DNA of 64,000 bases, taken from NCBI RefSeq assembly GCF_963678975.1, contig NC_089279.1, positions 27,018,004 to 27,082,003 of the forward strand, written 5' to 3'. Positions within the stretch are counted from its first letter, which is position 1; each line of letters starts with the position of its first letter. Under the pieces are notes generated by a model. The model searched no databases and was not told where the DNA came from. It saw only the letters and a list, made by a program, of their open reading frames with translations. Made by a program: the position numbers and the translations under genes. The stretch comes from Dysidea avara. Lineage: Eukaryota; Porifera; Demospongiae; Dictyoceratida; Dysideidae. This document shows positions 23,586 through 35,500 of this stretch, in pieces.

Positions 23586-26500
23586 TTACATTGTATAGTA
23601 CACAATAACACAACTAATATTGTCTGCTCTGAGATTCTTACAATGCCATGTAAAGTAAGCCTTATCAATTATACTCTTCAATGCATAAGAGATCTGGTTT
23701 CTTTTATTCATCCAGTCTTTACTTACAGTCGGTCCTTTACATATGCTATAGACAATTTCAGCTACTTCTTGTGGATCAATCACATCCCATATACCATCAC
23801 TGGCTATCACAAAGAACAAGTCACTACTAGTCAAGTAATGGGTGCAGGTGTATGGAACAGGTGACATTAAGTATTCCCCACTCCTTGTAACACTCCACAG
23901 GTCACCTAGACTTCTTGATAGATTTGGTCTTGGAAAGTTACATGGTATAAGCCCGTCTCCTTCCCACAAGATACGAGTGTCTCTATGAGCACTAACATAG
24001 ACACTTCCTCCAAGATGTTCGATTCTCTTTCTCTCTTCAACATCCACGGGTCTGTGAGTCATACTAAGTTCTTTTGCCAGAATTTCAGGCTCTCCTAATC
24101 CACCATAGTTAGGATTTCTACATGCTAGTATTATCTTAGAGTCACCAACATTTGCTACATGAACTCTATCAGCTTTGAACAGTGCACATGCCACTGTAGT
24201 ACCAGCATAACTTGGTATACCCTTGACTGTTTGTTTCCATGTGTCTGTTGTGAAGACATTTACCAGTTAGACAAGTACTACTATAAATAAAACAACAAAA
24301 AGGCATACAATAGAATGCAGTGGAACTTGTTTTTAACAAACACATTTGGGACCAGGTAATTTAAGAGGCTCACTTCTTTCAGAGGTAAAAATGCATTGAA
24401 CTAAAAATCATTAAATCTTTTTCCTTACTATTGTGTCCTTGATTTGGAACTTAAGAGAAGATGTACCATGACTGCTACAATGTAACTATATAGAATATAA
24501 CTGCATTGCATTTAATCCAACATCTAGCCATTGAAATTTGTGCATATGACCAGTCAAGTAGCTACAAGGATTTCACACATTTTGTATCCTAGTAATTTTG
24601 TGCAAATTTTAAAAGGGATTTGTATATGCGGCTTTCATTCTGAGAATGACTTCTAAACTGAAGCTTATGATAAGTATAGTAAGAAAAAAATTTGCAATAA
24701 TGGCACACCCCCACACAAATGGATACATTAAAGCCATGGTGGCACATGTGACTGCTCTATTAGAGTATTTCTACAATACTAACTTCTTGTCATTCAACCT
24801 AATTTTTACTGAGGCAGCTGCAATGATACTATGTTACTGCCTTAATTGTTATCCTCTGATGGCTATGCAAGTAAATACACTACAACACAATAACAAAAGT
24901 GCTCAAAAACACAGCAGTTAGTAATGTATAGTACAGATAACAAAGGTCTTTTATATTTTACCACCAAATATATTATCAGAAACCAACCTTAAATTATTCA
25001 AGTACACAAAAAAAATTGGAATTTTCAACTAAAGTAGGGACCATAGCACATCAACAAACAGTACTGAAACAAGTTGGAGTGGTCCATGATATAAAATCAC
25101 AGTAAAACAATAAAAAGTGTTATATCCCTACTGTGCTCAAGATACCATAATGGAAATGCGCACAGTAGGGATATAACACTTCTTATCATTTTACTGTGAT
25201 TTAATATCATGGACTACTTCTGTGATTTAATATCATGGACTACTCCAACTTGCAATGTTTCAGTACTTTTTATCGATGTGCTATGGTCCCTACCGTAGTA
25301 GAAAATTCCAAATTTTTTGTGTACTTGTTTGTTGACTATTTTTGTAAATAATTATTATGACTGGTGAACCCACACATACCGCATCTGAAATAGCACTGCA
25401 CACCCTAGCTATGTTAATTATTCGTTTGCAAAGTGAAGTATCCATTACACTTCATTGTCAGCTATGTTCAATCCGTTACATAGCAGTACGAATCAAGAAC
25501 CGTTCGAAAAGCACCTCTGCAGACAAAATAGCCACTATGAAAAATACGGGCGATTTCTGTTACGAAGGGAAGCGACACTTTTCTTTGTCAGCAAAGATGA
25601 ATGGGACACAAAGGAGGGCACTGGTAATCCCATGAAGAATGTATTGTACGTACTGCAGTATGCGAAAAGGCACCTCTCGGGCTGAAGCAACGTCAAACAG
25701 TGAAAAAATCAAGCCTGTAGCCTTAGCCGTTACTGAGTTACGCTTCTCTGAAGGCATCAGTCAGTTACTTACTCAGTCAGTCAGTAGAAAATTCTGCTAA
25801 ATAATTTAAAAAAAAATTCTGTAGCAACTTGTTGAAAGCGTTTCAGGTCGAACTGAAAACATGTTGGGCTTAGTTGTACCTAAACAATACTGCCTCATCG
25901 TTGTCAGGGGAAATTGAGGCTGTTTTGGGGTGATGTTATTTCGTGAGCCACGCCTACTACTTTGTGGTCCCTACTATACAGTACTATCATACTGTATGAT
26001 TACCTTCAAGGGTACTGCCAAGCCCAAACATGCTTTTAAAGCAATCTGACTGAAATGCTTCTGATAAATTTTCTACCTTACTTTATTATTTACCAGTTGG
26101 GCACTGGAGGGTTTGCACAGAAGGCAGAGCCTGTACGAGGAGACTACCAGGGAACCTAAGTGAAAATCGTTGAGTTTAGTATCCTAAAGTAAAGCGGTAC
26201 AAGTATTGAAAAAAAAGCCAATCCCAGCATGACTTCGATCTGCAGTACTTTTGCTACTGGCTGACTATAATTATTATTGAAGCCAACATGTGCATGCATT
26301 CAGGATATTTACAATGCATACATCAAGAGCTTTCCCTAAAGGTATTGATTTGCAGTTAATGTGCCAACAGCTTTATGTGCTGTCTATAATTGAAAGGGTC
26401 AGTGGAAAAAGAGGGTAACCCACATTTGAAAAATAAAATGTATGTATAGTGGGCATTACATAGAATTTTCTGACATTCCTGAATTGCCGTAGACTAATGT

Positions 26501-28451
26501 AAATTTAAATTTGGTTGTGACTTGAACTTTTAAGTTACATTATGTAGAAGCATTATTAACATGCCTAACCAAGCAATTTTGTTTTTACAAAATGGTAAAT
26601 CTCAAAATGTGGGTTACCCCCTTTTTCCACTGACCCCTTCAATTATTATACTATACCACATAAAAATTAAACACGAATTGAGGGTAATTTTTGTGTCATG
26701 CCTCAAATTATTATACAAGTGGATGGATTACAGGAATGTTTCACCATAGATAATATACGACACATGGATTGGAAACGCCCATATTATTTACATAATGATG
26801 TCATGGGCCATCCTCGTTTCAGTACGCGTAAACTTTATGGCCTCGACAGGTGGCTGTTCTTGTAACCAGCAAATTAGTGTTTGTTGTTTACAGTTGGGTT
26901 AGTTACCACCTACACTAATTGGAGGCTGGACTGGGTAGGGATGCTGGTGAGTAGCAAGCAACAGTGTAAGAAAATTCAGGTTTAAAGGTGAAATATGGTG
27001 TTTCAAAACGGTTGTGCAAATTTCCTGAAGAAACAGAAAGTGCAGCATTGTTTCTTTGCTGCTGTTTACACCACTTGTAGCAGGTAGAGTGTAGTAGGCT
27101 AGCTAGATATTCACTGCTTCGCTGTATATTCCACTGTTTCGATAAAACGTCACAAAACAGGCACTACTTTGTGCAATTGTTTAAGCTGAGCAGTATTGTG
27201 GCATAAAATCTATTTCTATGTATCACACATTCCTTTGGTTGTGTAAATACGGTGACGAGAAGTTGGCTAATAGTACTGGTGCTGAAATATTAGCTGGTGC
27301 GTACCTGCCATTGTCACCTGTCGCAAACAATATTTCTCCCATGCCAGTGTCCACAGACATGCTGTGTTCTTGCTCAGTACACAATGCAACATGATAAACA
27401 ATATAAAAGGAATGTCCACGCCTTCAAACAAGCGAGAAAAAGCCAAACAGCCACTCACTACATTTCAACAAATTTCCGAATATATTGGCACATCGTAACT
27501 AGGATAGGTAAATAATTTAACATCCTAGTTAAATAATTTAACAGGAATTTCCAATCCACTAGGTCACATATTATCTATGGTTTCACATATCATTCTTGTG
27601 TTGTAAGGTTGTGCAACAGGCAGAACATTTAACCATAACTCAATGTGCCATTCTTTCCTTTGATGTGGTGTATAGAGCTGACAATGAATTATTTTAACAA
27701 AACTAACTGAGGAAATTGAATACCTAATTTTCCTTAACTTTGCAGTAATTTGTGCAGGGGTAAGTAACAGCTTAGCTTTCAAGTATTCATTTCAAAAGTG
27801 CATGTTTTTGCATTGTCTGAGCCATGTGGTGACACATGGATCAACTGAACATCAAGTGACATGTGCTTAGTCAAAACACATATTTATCACAGCTCAGTAC
27901 CAATCAAAGCTGTGTATTATGTGCTTGTCACTACATAACAAAATGCTAGCCATGCATACAACAGATATACATTTAATTGAGCTTTAGACTTATTTATAGT
28001 GGGTGCATGGGTAAGTGTAGCTATATAGTTACAAAGCACATTCGGGTGTGCATCATTGCCTCTTTGTTTGTCTTGGAGTACTTCAGATTTTAGTGGTTTA
28101 AACTAAACAACTGATAATAAATGAAAATAGGACAGTCTTACCTCTAGCTGACCACATGTCCTCGTGGATCTTCATAAAAGCTGTCTCCATAGCTCTCGAC
28201 ACTTTCACTGGATCACTGCTGTAAATATCTTCGTTCACCTTCATAGTTTGGCAGAGGTTATCACGAGCATATTCGGCTGCCTCAACTCCAGCGTGGCCAT
28301 CAAACAAGGCCAGAAAGTCGATTCTTTCGCGATTTTTCTCTCGTATAATTTCCACGGTAATAAAATCTTCACAAACTGAACGATCTCCTTTCATCTTTTG
28401 TCCTCTGGCAATCAATCCAGTGGACTGTACTAGCTGCACGTTCGCTGCCAT
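23586..28451 (-). CDS. PPM1D/Wip1-like PP2C protein phosphatase, unit B copy
   Basis: Two exons, 28451-28142 and 24244-23586, join in phase through a GTAAG donor and CAACAG acceptor into 322 aa; the intron is 3.9 kb. PP2C phosphatases are metal-dependent Ser/Thr phosphatases. Visible motifs are GDRSVCED near the N-terminus, FLALFDGHAG (metal-binding Asp and Gly), PSYAGTTVACALF, HVANVGDSK, LGGSVYVSA, SRSLGDLWS, IASDGIWDV and LRADNISCVIV. SLGDLWS..SGEYLMSP, MW after the DGHAG block and the RADN end match vertebrate PPM1D (Wip1) better than PPM1A. An upstream in-frame Met at 28490 is possible; I chose MAANVQLVQS. It lacks any C-terminal extension. It converges with gene B and is co-duplicated with it. 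It looks intact. Confidence 0.88.
25001..25325. repeat. Large imperfect foldback, both units
   Basis: The left end AGTACACAAAAAAAATTGGA and its inverse at the right end bound a hairpin-like element whose arms include GTAGGGACCATAGCACATC and ATATCCCTACTGTG with complements. The unit C copy is at 50621-50915. This copy has an extra 23-bp tandem duplication of TGTGATTTAATATCATGGAC. It predates the B/C duplication. Confidence 0.75.
26392..26640. mobile_element. MITE, 249 bp, private to unit B
   Basis: Inverted ends of about 38 bp, GAAAGGGTCAGTGGAAAAAG and GAAGGGGTCAGTGGAAAAAG, continuing into GGGTAACCCACATT. AATT is present on both sides (26388-26391, 26641-26644). Unit C at 51978 reads straight through GTCTATAATTATACTATACC, an empty site. 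No coding capacity; superfamily not identified. Confidence 0.8.
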
Positions 28452-28679
28452 CACCAAGTGACTGAAATAGCGCAGATTACGGGTGTGCACATGTCTTCTA
28501 TTAACGCACGCCCCTAAACTTTTTGCGAATGGGGCGTGCGCCGACAGACTATAAAATATATTGACAAGTTTAATTTGTGAAGCTTCACATGCAGCTGTGC
28601 TTTGTTGCTTGCCAGTCCCATCATCATATGATATGAAAGGACAATTCTTCTAAAGTATTGCTGCATCATAGTCGACTGA

Positions 28680-28854
28680 CCATTTTTGGAAGTAGTGTGG
28701 CTTTTGTTTCTGGAATCCTCTATACACTCCAGCTAGCTATACATCCTTACCATTCCTTTTCATTCCAACATCAACACATTTTTGCAGGCGACAGTGCTGA
28801 CATCTGTTTCTTGTGTTCTTATCAATTTCACAGCATTTGTTGCCTCTACACACA
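28680..28854 (-). pseudogene. Nuclear-receptor DNA-binding-domain exon fragment
   Basis: 175 bp matching 58876-59050 with five differences seen. It covers the 3' part of the receptor's first coding exon (minus strand, second zinc finger), the splice donor and the start of the intron. It ends abruptly at the junction with the gene A tail. It cannot be functional alone. Confidence 0.92.
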
Positions 28855-30575
28855 GTATATCATTAGACTATGATCAGCCACAACAGAACAAGGCTCTGTT
28901 GAAAACCTTATCTACCTATGGAAGAGAACACATTACTACACTCCAACACAGTATAGTGTGCAATCCTTTTACTCAGTCATCCTCAATGGAAGAAGAAGCA
29001 GTGTCATTTCTAGGGATAAAAGGCACCCCAATGCATAACAGAAGCAAATGGATTAAAGAAAATGTGACAAAAGCCACTGAACTGCACAAATTACCCAGAA
29101 TTATTAGAAGAAGTTTTAGTAAAGGAATATAGCGTGGCATTTTCTTCATGCTTTGATGGATTTGTTGATATAATTTTGAACATTTGATATATTATTGGTC
29201 AGCTGTCAAAGCACTCTTGCATCTTGAAGTTAAAACTCAGTTTTCAATAATCATTGTTGTGTTTGTATATACGTAGATAAAAAGAAATGTGAGTAAAAAG
29301 AAATCCCAAAGTCAGTAGGCTGCTTATAAGGTCTTGTAAATTACAAAAAGAAGTGAAATCCGCAGAAAAACAGCAAGGCTGCATGTGAAAATGGTGTGTG
29401 AAGCCTGGGTTAAAAAGTGGTGAAATCAAAGGTGGAGGCCAGCCAATGCAAGATATGATGTTAATTTTAATAATGCACAGCCATTGTTAAAATTTATTAG
29501 CATTAACATAATTACAGCCATTTCTTGGTCACCACCTTTGATTTCACACCCAGGCTTTTGAAGGCTGCACCATTTTTCATGTGGTAACAATAACTGTGAT
29601 ATAGCTATAGCCAAAACACTTAAATCACCATTTTTCCTACTAAATTTGTAAAAAATTAAGTTTAAAAAGTAGACTCCGCTTTGTATACTATGGTAGTATA
29701 AGGTACATGGATCAGCAAGTAGACTATGGTCACTTGGAGATGCATGGCAATTGGTTAATATCATGATTCACTAGTTGCAACATCATAGATAGTTCCAATG
29801 ACATTGAATATCACCTGCAGTATTCCTATAGTATAAAGACAAAAGTAATATGCCATTAAAACATCTTGTGATATCAAAGAAAGCACAACTCATTCAACCC
29901 AAACACCATTATAATGATACCAAGTATTATAATGTGTATATTGTAGAGTCCATGCATCGCACACACATCTTCCAAAGCCCAATCAAATACTGTTTCTTTT
30001 TTTTAATTATGTGGCTTTCCTATAGTTACGTGTAGTGAGTATGGACTGTGACCTGGTCCAAGTCACTGTACTGTACCAATTATTGGCTCCCTATAACTGA
30101 TAGAATAACTGATTAATTGGCTTAGCTAATGCTTACTTTTACATTTCAATGTAACTCTTTAGATTAACAGTGTTTTCATCAAATAAACCAACCAAACATG
30201 CTGTTTGACATAAAACATAAAGGTAAAAAGCAGTTTTTCTCCTAACAGCAATAAACAGCCTCCTTGTGCACTTTTTATGATCAAAAGGCCACTGACACAG
30301 GATGTGAGTGGACCATCAGTGTGCTGCCATATGTCCCAATTCTATCATACCAACATCTGCAACTTGTATGTATGTAGGTATATGTACACTGTAAAGTTAA
30401 TTATTATTATTATTATGATGTCACGTTCTTATTATTATTATTACTTGGTTATGTAATTATAAAATCAAGAGTTAAAATTGTCATTTGGCAACCTAAAACT
30501 ACAAGTGTGCTTAAACTTAATACACATTTCCTGCATACTTCTCACCTTTTCAAGTGACACATTAAATGCATATGG
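28855..30575 (+). pseudogene. Second copy of gene A last exon and 3' flank
   Basis: The sequence from GTATATCATTAG encodes the same C-terminal 93 or so residues as gene A ([12 protein letters not shown] to RRSFSKGI), stop at 29130-29132, then the same 3' flank. It has none of the other exons. An open frame of 116 codons from 28782 fuses sequence antisense to the receptor exon with this tail. Insertion at about 30282-30463 relative to gene A's own flank ends in ATT repeats, like a LINE 3' end. Confidence 0.88.
30282..30463 (+). mobile_element. Probable LINE 3' end inserted in the duplicated tail
   Basis: Absent from gene A's own flank, where CACTTTTTATGA runs directly into the shared AAATCAAGAGTTAAAA at about 12681. 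The inserted 180 bp end in TTAATTATTATTATTATTATG-like simple repeats, a common 3' tail form of CR1/L2-type LINEs. No coding sequence; assignment is tentative. Confidence 0.4.
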
Positions 30576-31976
30576 CTTCAAGTGACACATTAAATGAAGT
30601 ACATAAAAGCCAATTTGTTAGTAAACATGTGGGCTACAGCAAAAAGGTTAAGTGTAATATTTATTATTATGATCATATTTAGAACTGCAGCATGGCTTAA
30701 TTGGTAGAATAGGATGATATTTACCAGTGGGATAGCTGCTGCCTCACTTTGCTTGTCTTTCCCACATGTAATAATGTGCACTTGTGACTGAGACAATCAT
30801 ATACTTATTTTATTTATTTATTCATTTATTTATCCATGACTGGACCTGATCCTGCAGCCATCCAATTTATGCTCGAACATTTACATGAGTCTGCCAGGTG
30901 GTCAGATTATTTTCTCTATCCCAACTATTTAGTGATCATTCCAGTCTTCATAGTGTGTCACGAATCTGGCTAGGATTATAAAACATAGCTACCATTTGTG
31001 AAATTGTGATGCGCCAATGCACAACCACTACCTGCTGCATGGCTTGCTATATATAACATTTCACATACGTGAGCTTTCATTATTTATTAACAAGTTAGTT
31101 AAAGGATCACTGGAGCAAATCAACAAGGATTGTGTACGTAATCTAAAATCCTGATTTCAACTCTGCTTGCTATGACCAAGAGTACATAATAATAGAAGAG
31201 GGCCCCTCTTCTATTATTATGTACTCTTGCTATGACACATAGCTAACATATTGCGGAGTCGAATGTCTCCTAACGACTTGCAATTGCATGGTTCCTATAT
31301 CATGCTTAAACTAGCAGAGTCTAGACTCTAGGGTATGGCTCTCATAGGAACTTTGATCTAGTGAAACAAGGTCAAAACTGCAGGTCCAGCCAATGTAACC
31401 ACAACCCATGCTGACCTCTGCTCAACATGTTGTTCCACCTCCCCCACTAGAATCCCTATTCCCTCACCATCATGAGCAAGTTAGAATTACATGTAGTTTA
31501 CTCCTGTATATGTCAACATGTCAGACTTCAATCATTTATGTCCAAATGACTTTTAGACACTTGCAACACATAACATATGTTCTCACATGCCATAATAATC
31601 TGTGTGTGGCTACATTTTCTGGAAACCCCAGTGAGGCAGTGTAACCACACATTCAGGCAGTATGGTATGCATGTATATTTCTAAAATAGCCACATGTACT
31701 ATGCAGATTATTGTGGCATGTGTGGGGTTAGTGAGTGTGAATATCATTTCCTCAAAAGGAATGATGATATTGCTGACTTGTTGAAGTGCCTTAAGGGAAT
31801 TTTTGTAGTCTACATGTTTATAATATGCATCCTGTTTTTCATATTATAGCACATTTATGTACCTAAGAATGTTGTCTCTGATCACCTATATAGCATTTTA
31901 TTCCTGATATAGATTGATGGCGTACATGATACATTTGTTAATGAAACATGATAAACAGATTATCACATACAGCAAG
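30576..31976. other. Intergenic DNA with a tiny perfect hairpin unit
   Basis: No gene supported. A 53-bp hairpin at 31177-31229 is flanked by CTATGAC duplications (see findings). The rest is AT-rich single-copy sequence as far as this window shows. Confidence 0.5.
31177..31229. mobile_element. Tiny hairpin unit with 7-bp flanking duplication
   Basis: CAAGAGTACATAATAATAGA and its inverse form an almost loopless hairpin of 53 bp. CTATGAC occurs exactly at 31170-31176 and 31230-31236. Same termini as the units at 46794 and 56788. Confidence 0.7.
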
Positions 31977-31982
31977 TACTGG

Positions 31983-32204
31983 GATTTTCCAGTCCACTGT
32001 CCTATTACAATTACACATGAACTTACAAAACAGGTGGCTGAAGGGTCTTTCATGGTTGATAAAGGCATTACAATAGCATTACATGCAATAGTTTCAGTAT
32101 ATATTTACAATTATTCATTGTAATAAGACACACAGTGACTCAAATCCCACTATTTTTCTCATAATATGTGTCAACATACATAGGACAGTGGACTGGAAAA
32201 TCAT
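31983..32204. repeat. Inverted-repeat element upstream of the PMP-like gene
   Basis: GATTTTCCAGTCCACTGTCC at 31983 and its inverse ending at 32204 bound about 220 bp. Probably a MITE; no convincing target duplication seen. Confidence 0.55.
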
Positions 32205-32543
32205 GGTACATTGTAGTAAGCATAAAGTGTGGTATTTGGCTGGTAACTGAGTAGCCTGAAGATTAAGTCATACCTGCAATGAGCATACTACAGTAGGTAC
32301 AATAGCTAGTTGTTCTGCTTTACATCAAATTATTTTTGCAAACTCCCTGGCCTTGGCTGGTGTGTAGAGCACCTTTGGCATTCTGTGTTTGCTACCTAAC
32401 TGGTAATGCAATGCCTTTGGGGGTTTTACCACATTCATGCATGCATGGCTTCCTGTATTATAAAAGATTGTCTATATTATACACACATAGTTCAGTTTAT
32501 TTTACCCTGCTGGTGGTGTGTTCCTGAAGCTAAAACATCAAAG

Positions 32544-35500
32544 ATGCTAAAGGGTTTTCTACTGCTACTAGTAGTCTTCTTTCAAGGGATTAAGGATTTC
32601 AAAAAAGGGGTGGCTACTGCTGATACAGAAGTGAGTGACTCAAGTAATCAAAGTTTTCAAGATAATGAACTGTACAATACAACAATTCCTTCAATTTTCA
32701 GTCTCCTGTTTAATAGAACTAGCAATACAGTTGTCAATATAACAAACAACACTGCTTTGTCTTCATTTGTGGTGTTAAAAGATCTTGAAAACATCACAAT
32801 ATTTGGACACTTAAATACCACAATCAACTGTAACAGCACTGGAGGAGTAAAGTTTGTCTCCTGTAAAAATATCACTATTTAAGGTATCAACTGGGAAAGG
32901 TGTGGTTCCAAAGATATACCAACTCCTGGAGTTGGTTTTTACAATTCATCTGATATCACAATTCATAACTGTACATTCCATCACTCAGCAGGACAAGCTG
33001 TTGTACTGTCAGAGGTGTCGGGAAATGTGTATATTGGCAATTGTAAGTTTATGTATAACAATGAATTCAAGGGAAATGGTACAGCCATGCATTTTTCGTC
33101 TGTCTCTGAAAGTCACAGTCAACTAGTTTTGGTAATTGATAATTGCAGTTTCACTTTAAATGGAGCTGCGGAAAGTGTGGTTTATCTTTATGGGATATCA
33201 AGCTACAAATTTAATGATCTGCTTTTACTACAGAATTCTGTATTTACTAACAATAAAGGAGTACCCATTTTCATTTCACACAGTATTCTGCATCTCAATG
33301 GTGATGTATTATTCAAGCAAAATGAAGCCACTGCTGGTGGTGGCATTTATAGCATAAATTCGAACATCATATTTGGCAGAGATTTGCATTCTGAAAGGAG
33401 TAGTATTCATGGAGACACTTTTAATGTTGCAAACAATGATAGTACATCAGTAACATTTGAAAACAATAATGCGATCAGAGGAGGAGCTATATATGGAGAG
33501 TATTCTAATATTACATTTAATACATCAATAACATTTGTTGAGAACATTGCAACCATAGGTGGAGGAGCTATCTATGGAGAGTATTCTGATGTTACATTTA
33601 GTAATGGAAGAATTGCTTCAGTAATATTTGCTAATAATAGTGGAATTAGTGGGGGAGTTATTTATTTAGATAGTTCCAATCTTACATATGATGGAAACAT
33701 GTCAGTACGTTTTATTAATAATAATGCAAACGGAACTGGAGGAGCTATTTTCGGAGGTGGCTCTAATATTTCCTTCATTGGAAATATGTCAGTAACATTT
33801 GATAAAAATAGTGCAAGCCATAGTGGAGGAGCCATTGTTGGATATAGTTCTGTCATCACATTTAATGGAGACATGTCAGTGACATTTAATGAAAACAGTG
33901 CAACTGAAGTTGGAGGAGCTATTTTTGGAGGTGGTTCTATCATCACATTTAGTAGAAACATCTCAGTGGTATTCAATAACAATGAAGCAGGCAAACGTGG
34001 AGGTGCTATACATGGATCTGGTTGTACTATTACCTTTGACGGAAACAACAATTCAATAACATTCATTAATAATAAAGCATCTGATGCAGGAGGAGCTATT
34101 GATAGCGCTAGTTCTTTTATAATTTTTGGTAACAAAGGCACAGCAGTAACATTTGAAAACAATAATGCAGCCAGAGGAGGCGCTATATCTATACAATATT
34201 CCAAAGTTACAATTAATCTGTCAATAACACTTATTAAGAACAGTGCAACCATAAGTGGGGGAGCTATCTATGGAGTTAATTCTGATATTACATTCAGTAA
34301 TGGAAGGAATGCTTTAATAATACTTGCTAATAATAGTGCATCAGCTGTTTTTGGAGGTGGGGGAGCTATTTATTTAGGTAACTCTAATCTTACGTACAAT
34401 GGAAATATGACAGTAAGTTTTATTAATAGTGATGCAAATGGAATGGGAGGAGCTATTTTTGGAGGTGGATCTAATATTACACTTAGAGGAGACATGTCAG
34501 TAATGTTTACCAATAATATTGCAGTTAGGGATGGAGGAGCAATTTATTTGGGTGGTTCTAATCTTATATTAGATGGAAATATGTCAGTAATGTTTGAAAA
34601 TAACAGTGCAACTGAAACCGGAGGAGCTATTTTTGGAGGTGGTTCTGTCATCACATTTAATGGAAACATGTCTGTATCATTTGATAACAATAATGCAGGT
34701 GAAGATGGAGGAGCTATACATGGATCTGGTTGTACAATAACATTTGATGGTCACAACAAGTCAATAACGTTTGTTAATAATCAGGCTTCCAATGGAGGAG
34801 CTATTTATGGAGCTGGTTCCTTCATCACATTTTCCATGTCGGTGGCATTTGATAGCAATAATGCAGATGTAACTGGAGGAGTTATATATGGATCTAGTTG
34901 TACTGTTACATTTGATGGAAACAACAAGTCAATAGCATTCTTAAATAATGTGGCATTCTATGGAGGAGCTATTAATGTATTTCGTTCTGTTGTTACATTT
35001 GATGGCAAAAGCACATCAGTAATGTTTGTCAACAATAGGGCAATGACAAGTGGTGGAGCTTGCTATGGAACTGAGTCTACAATTACATTTAGAGGGACTG
35101 CATCAATTCTATTTGATACAAACAGTGCGATGATGGAAGGGGGAGCCATTTATGAATCCATTACTGCTGTTACATTTGAAGAAAGCGCAGAAGTCAAGTT
35201 TACTGGTAGTCATGCCTCAAATGGGGGAGCAGTGTACACGACTCGCTCTGGTGTTAGATTATATGGAAACTCAACAGTAAGCTTTACCTTAAATGAAGCT
35301 TCTGAAGCTGGAGGAGCAATATATTTCACAACATTTTCTGATGCTGTATTTGCTTCAAACACAACAGTACATTTCATTGAAAATAGTGCCCAGTATGGGG
35401 CAGCTATATATTCACTATTTATTTCTATCATCACATTTCAGGAAAGTGCTACAACAATGTTCAGTGACAATAAGGCGTCATATGGAGGAGCTATTCACTG

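Larger units (their letters stand above)
24245..28141. other. PP2C intron with several foldback repeats
   Basis: The 3.9-kb intron of the PP2C gene. It holds a large imperfect foldback at 25001-25325 and a private MITE at 26392-26640. The open frames inside (for example at 25357-25635) are poorly conserved against unit C and are not taken as genes. Confidence 0.6.
13718..28678. repeat. Unit B of a segmental duplication, paralogous to 40012-53853
   Basis: Alignment with unit C starts at ACATGCTAAATTGAC (13719 and 40013) and ends at GCTGCATCATAGT (about 28672 and 53846). Order and orientation are the same: PP2C pseudo-exon, pogo-like MITE, coiled-coil gene, convergent PP2C gene. Length differs mainly through private insertions: here 13751-15150, 15591-16213 and 26392-26640. 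Identity is high throughout, including introns and intergenic DNA. Confidence 0.92.

Noticed and set aside
25357-25685. Overlapping 92- and 76-codon frames in the PP2C intron
   Set aside because: The unit C counterparts shift frame and end differently, so they are not under coding constraint.
30686-30745. tRNA-like phrase GGCTTAATTGGTAGAAT
   Set aside because: No acceptor stem, anticodon arm or T-loop (GTTCGANNC) can be folded around it.
33662-34252. 196-codon antisense frame over the PMP-repeat gene, and smaller ones at 35210 and 36395
   Set aside because: These are shadows of the repeat-rich sense frame; codon pattern follows the GGAI repeats on the + strand.
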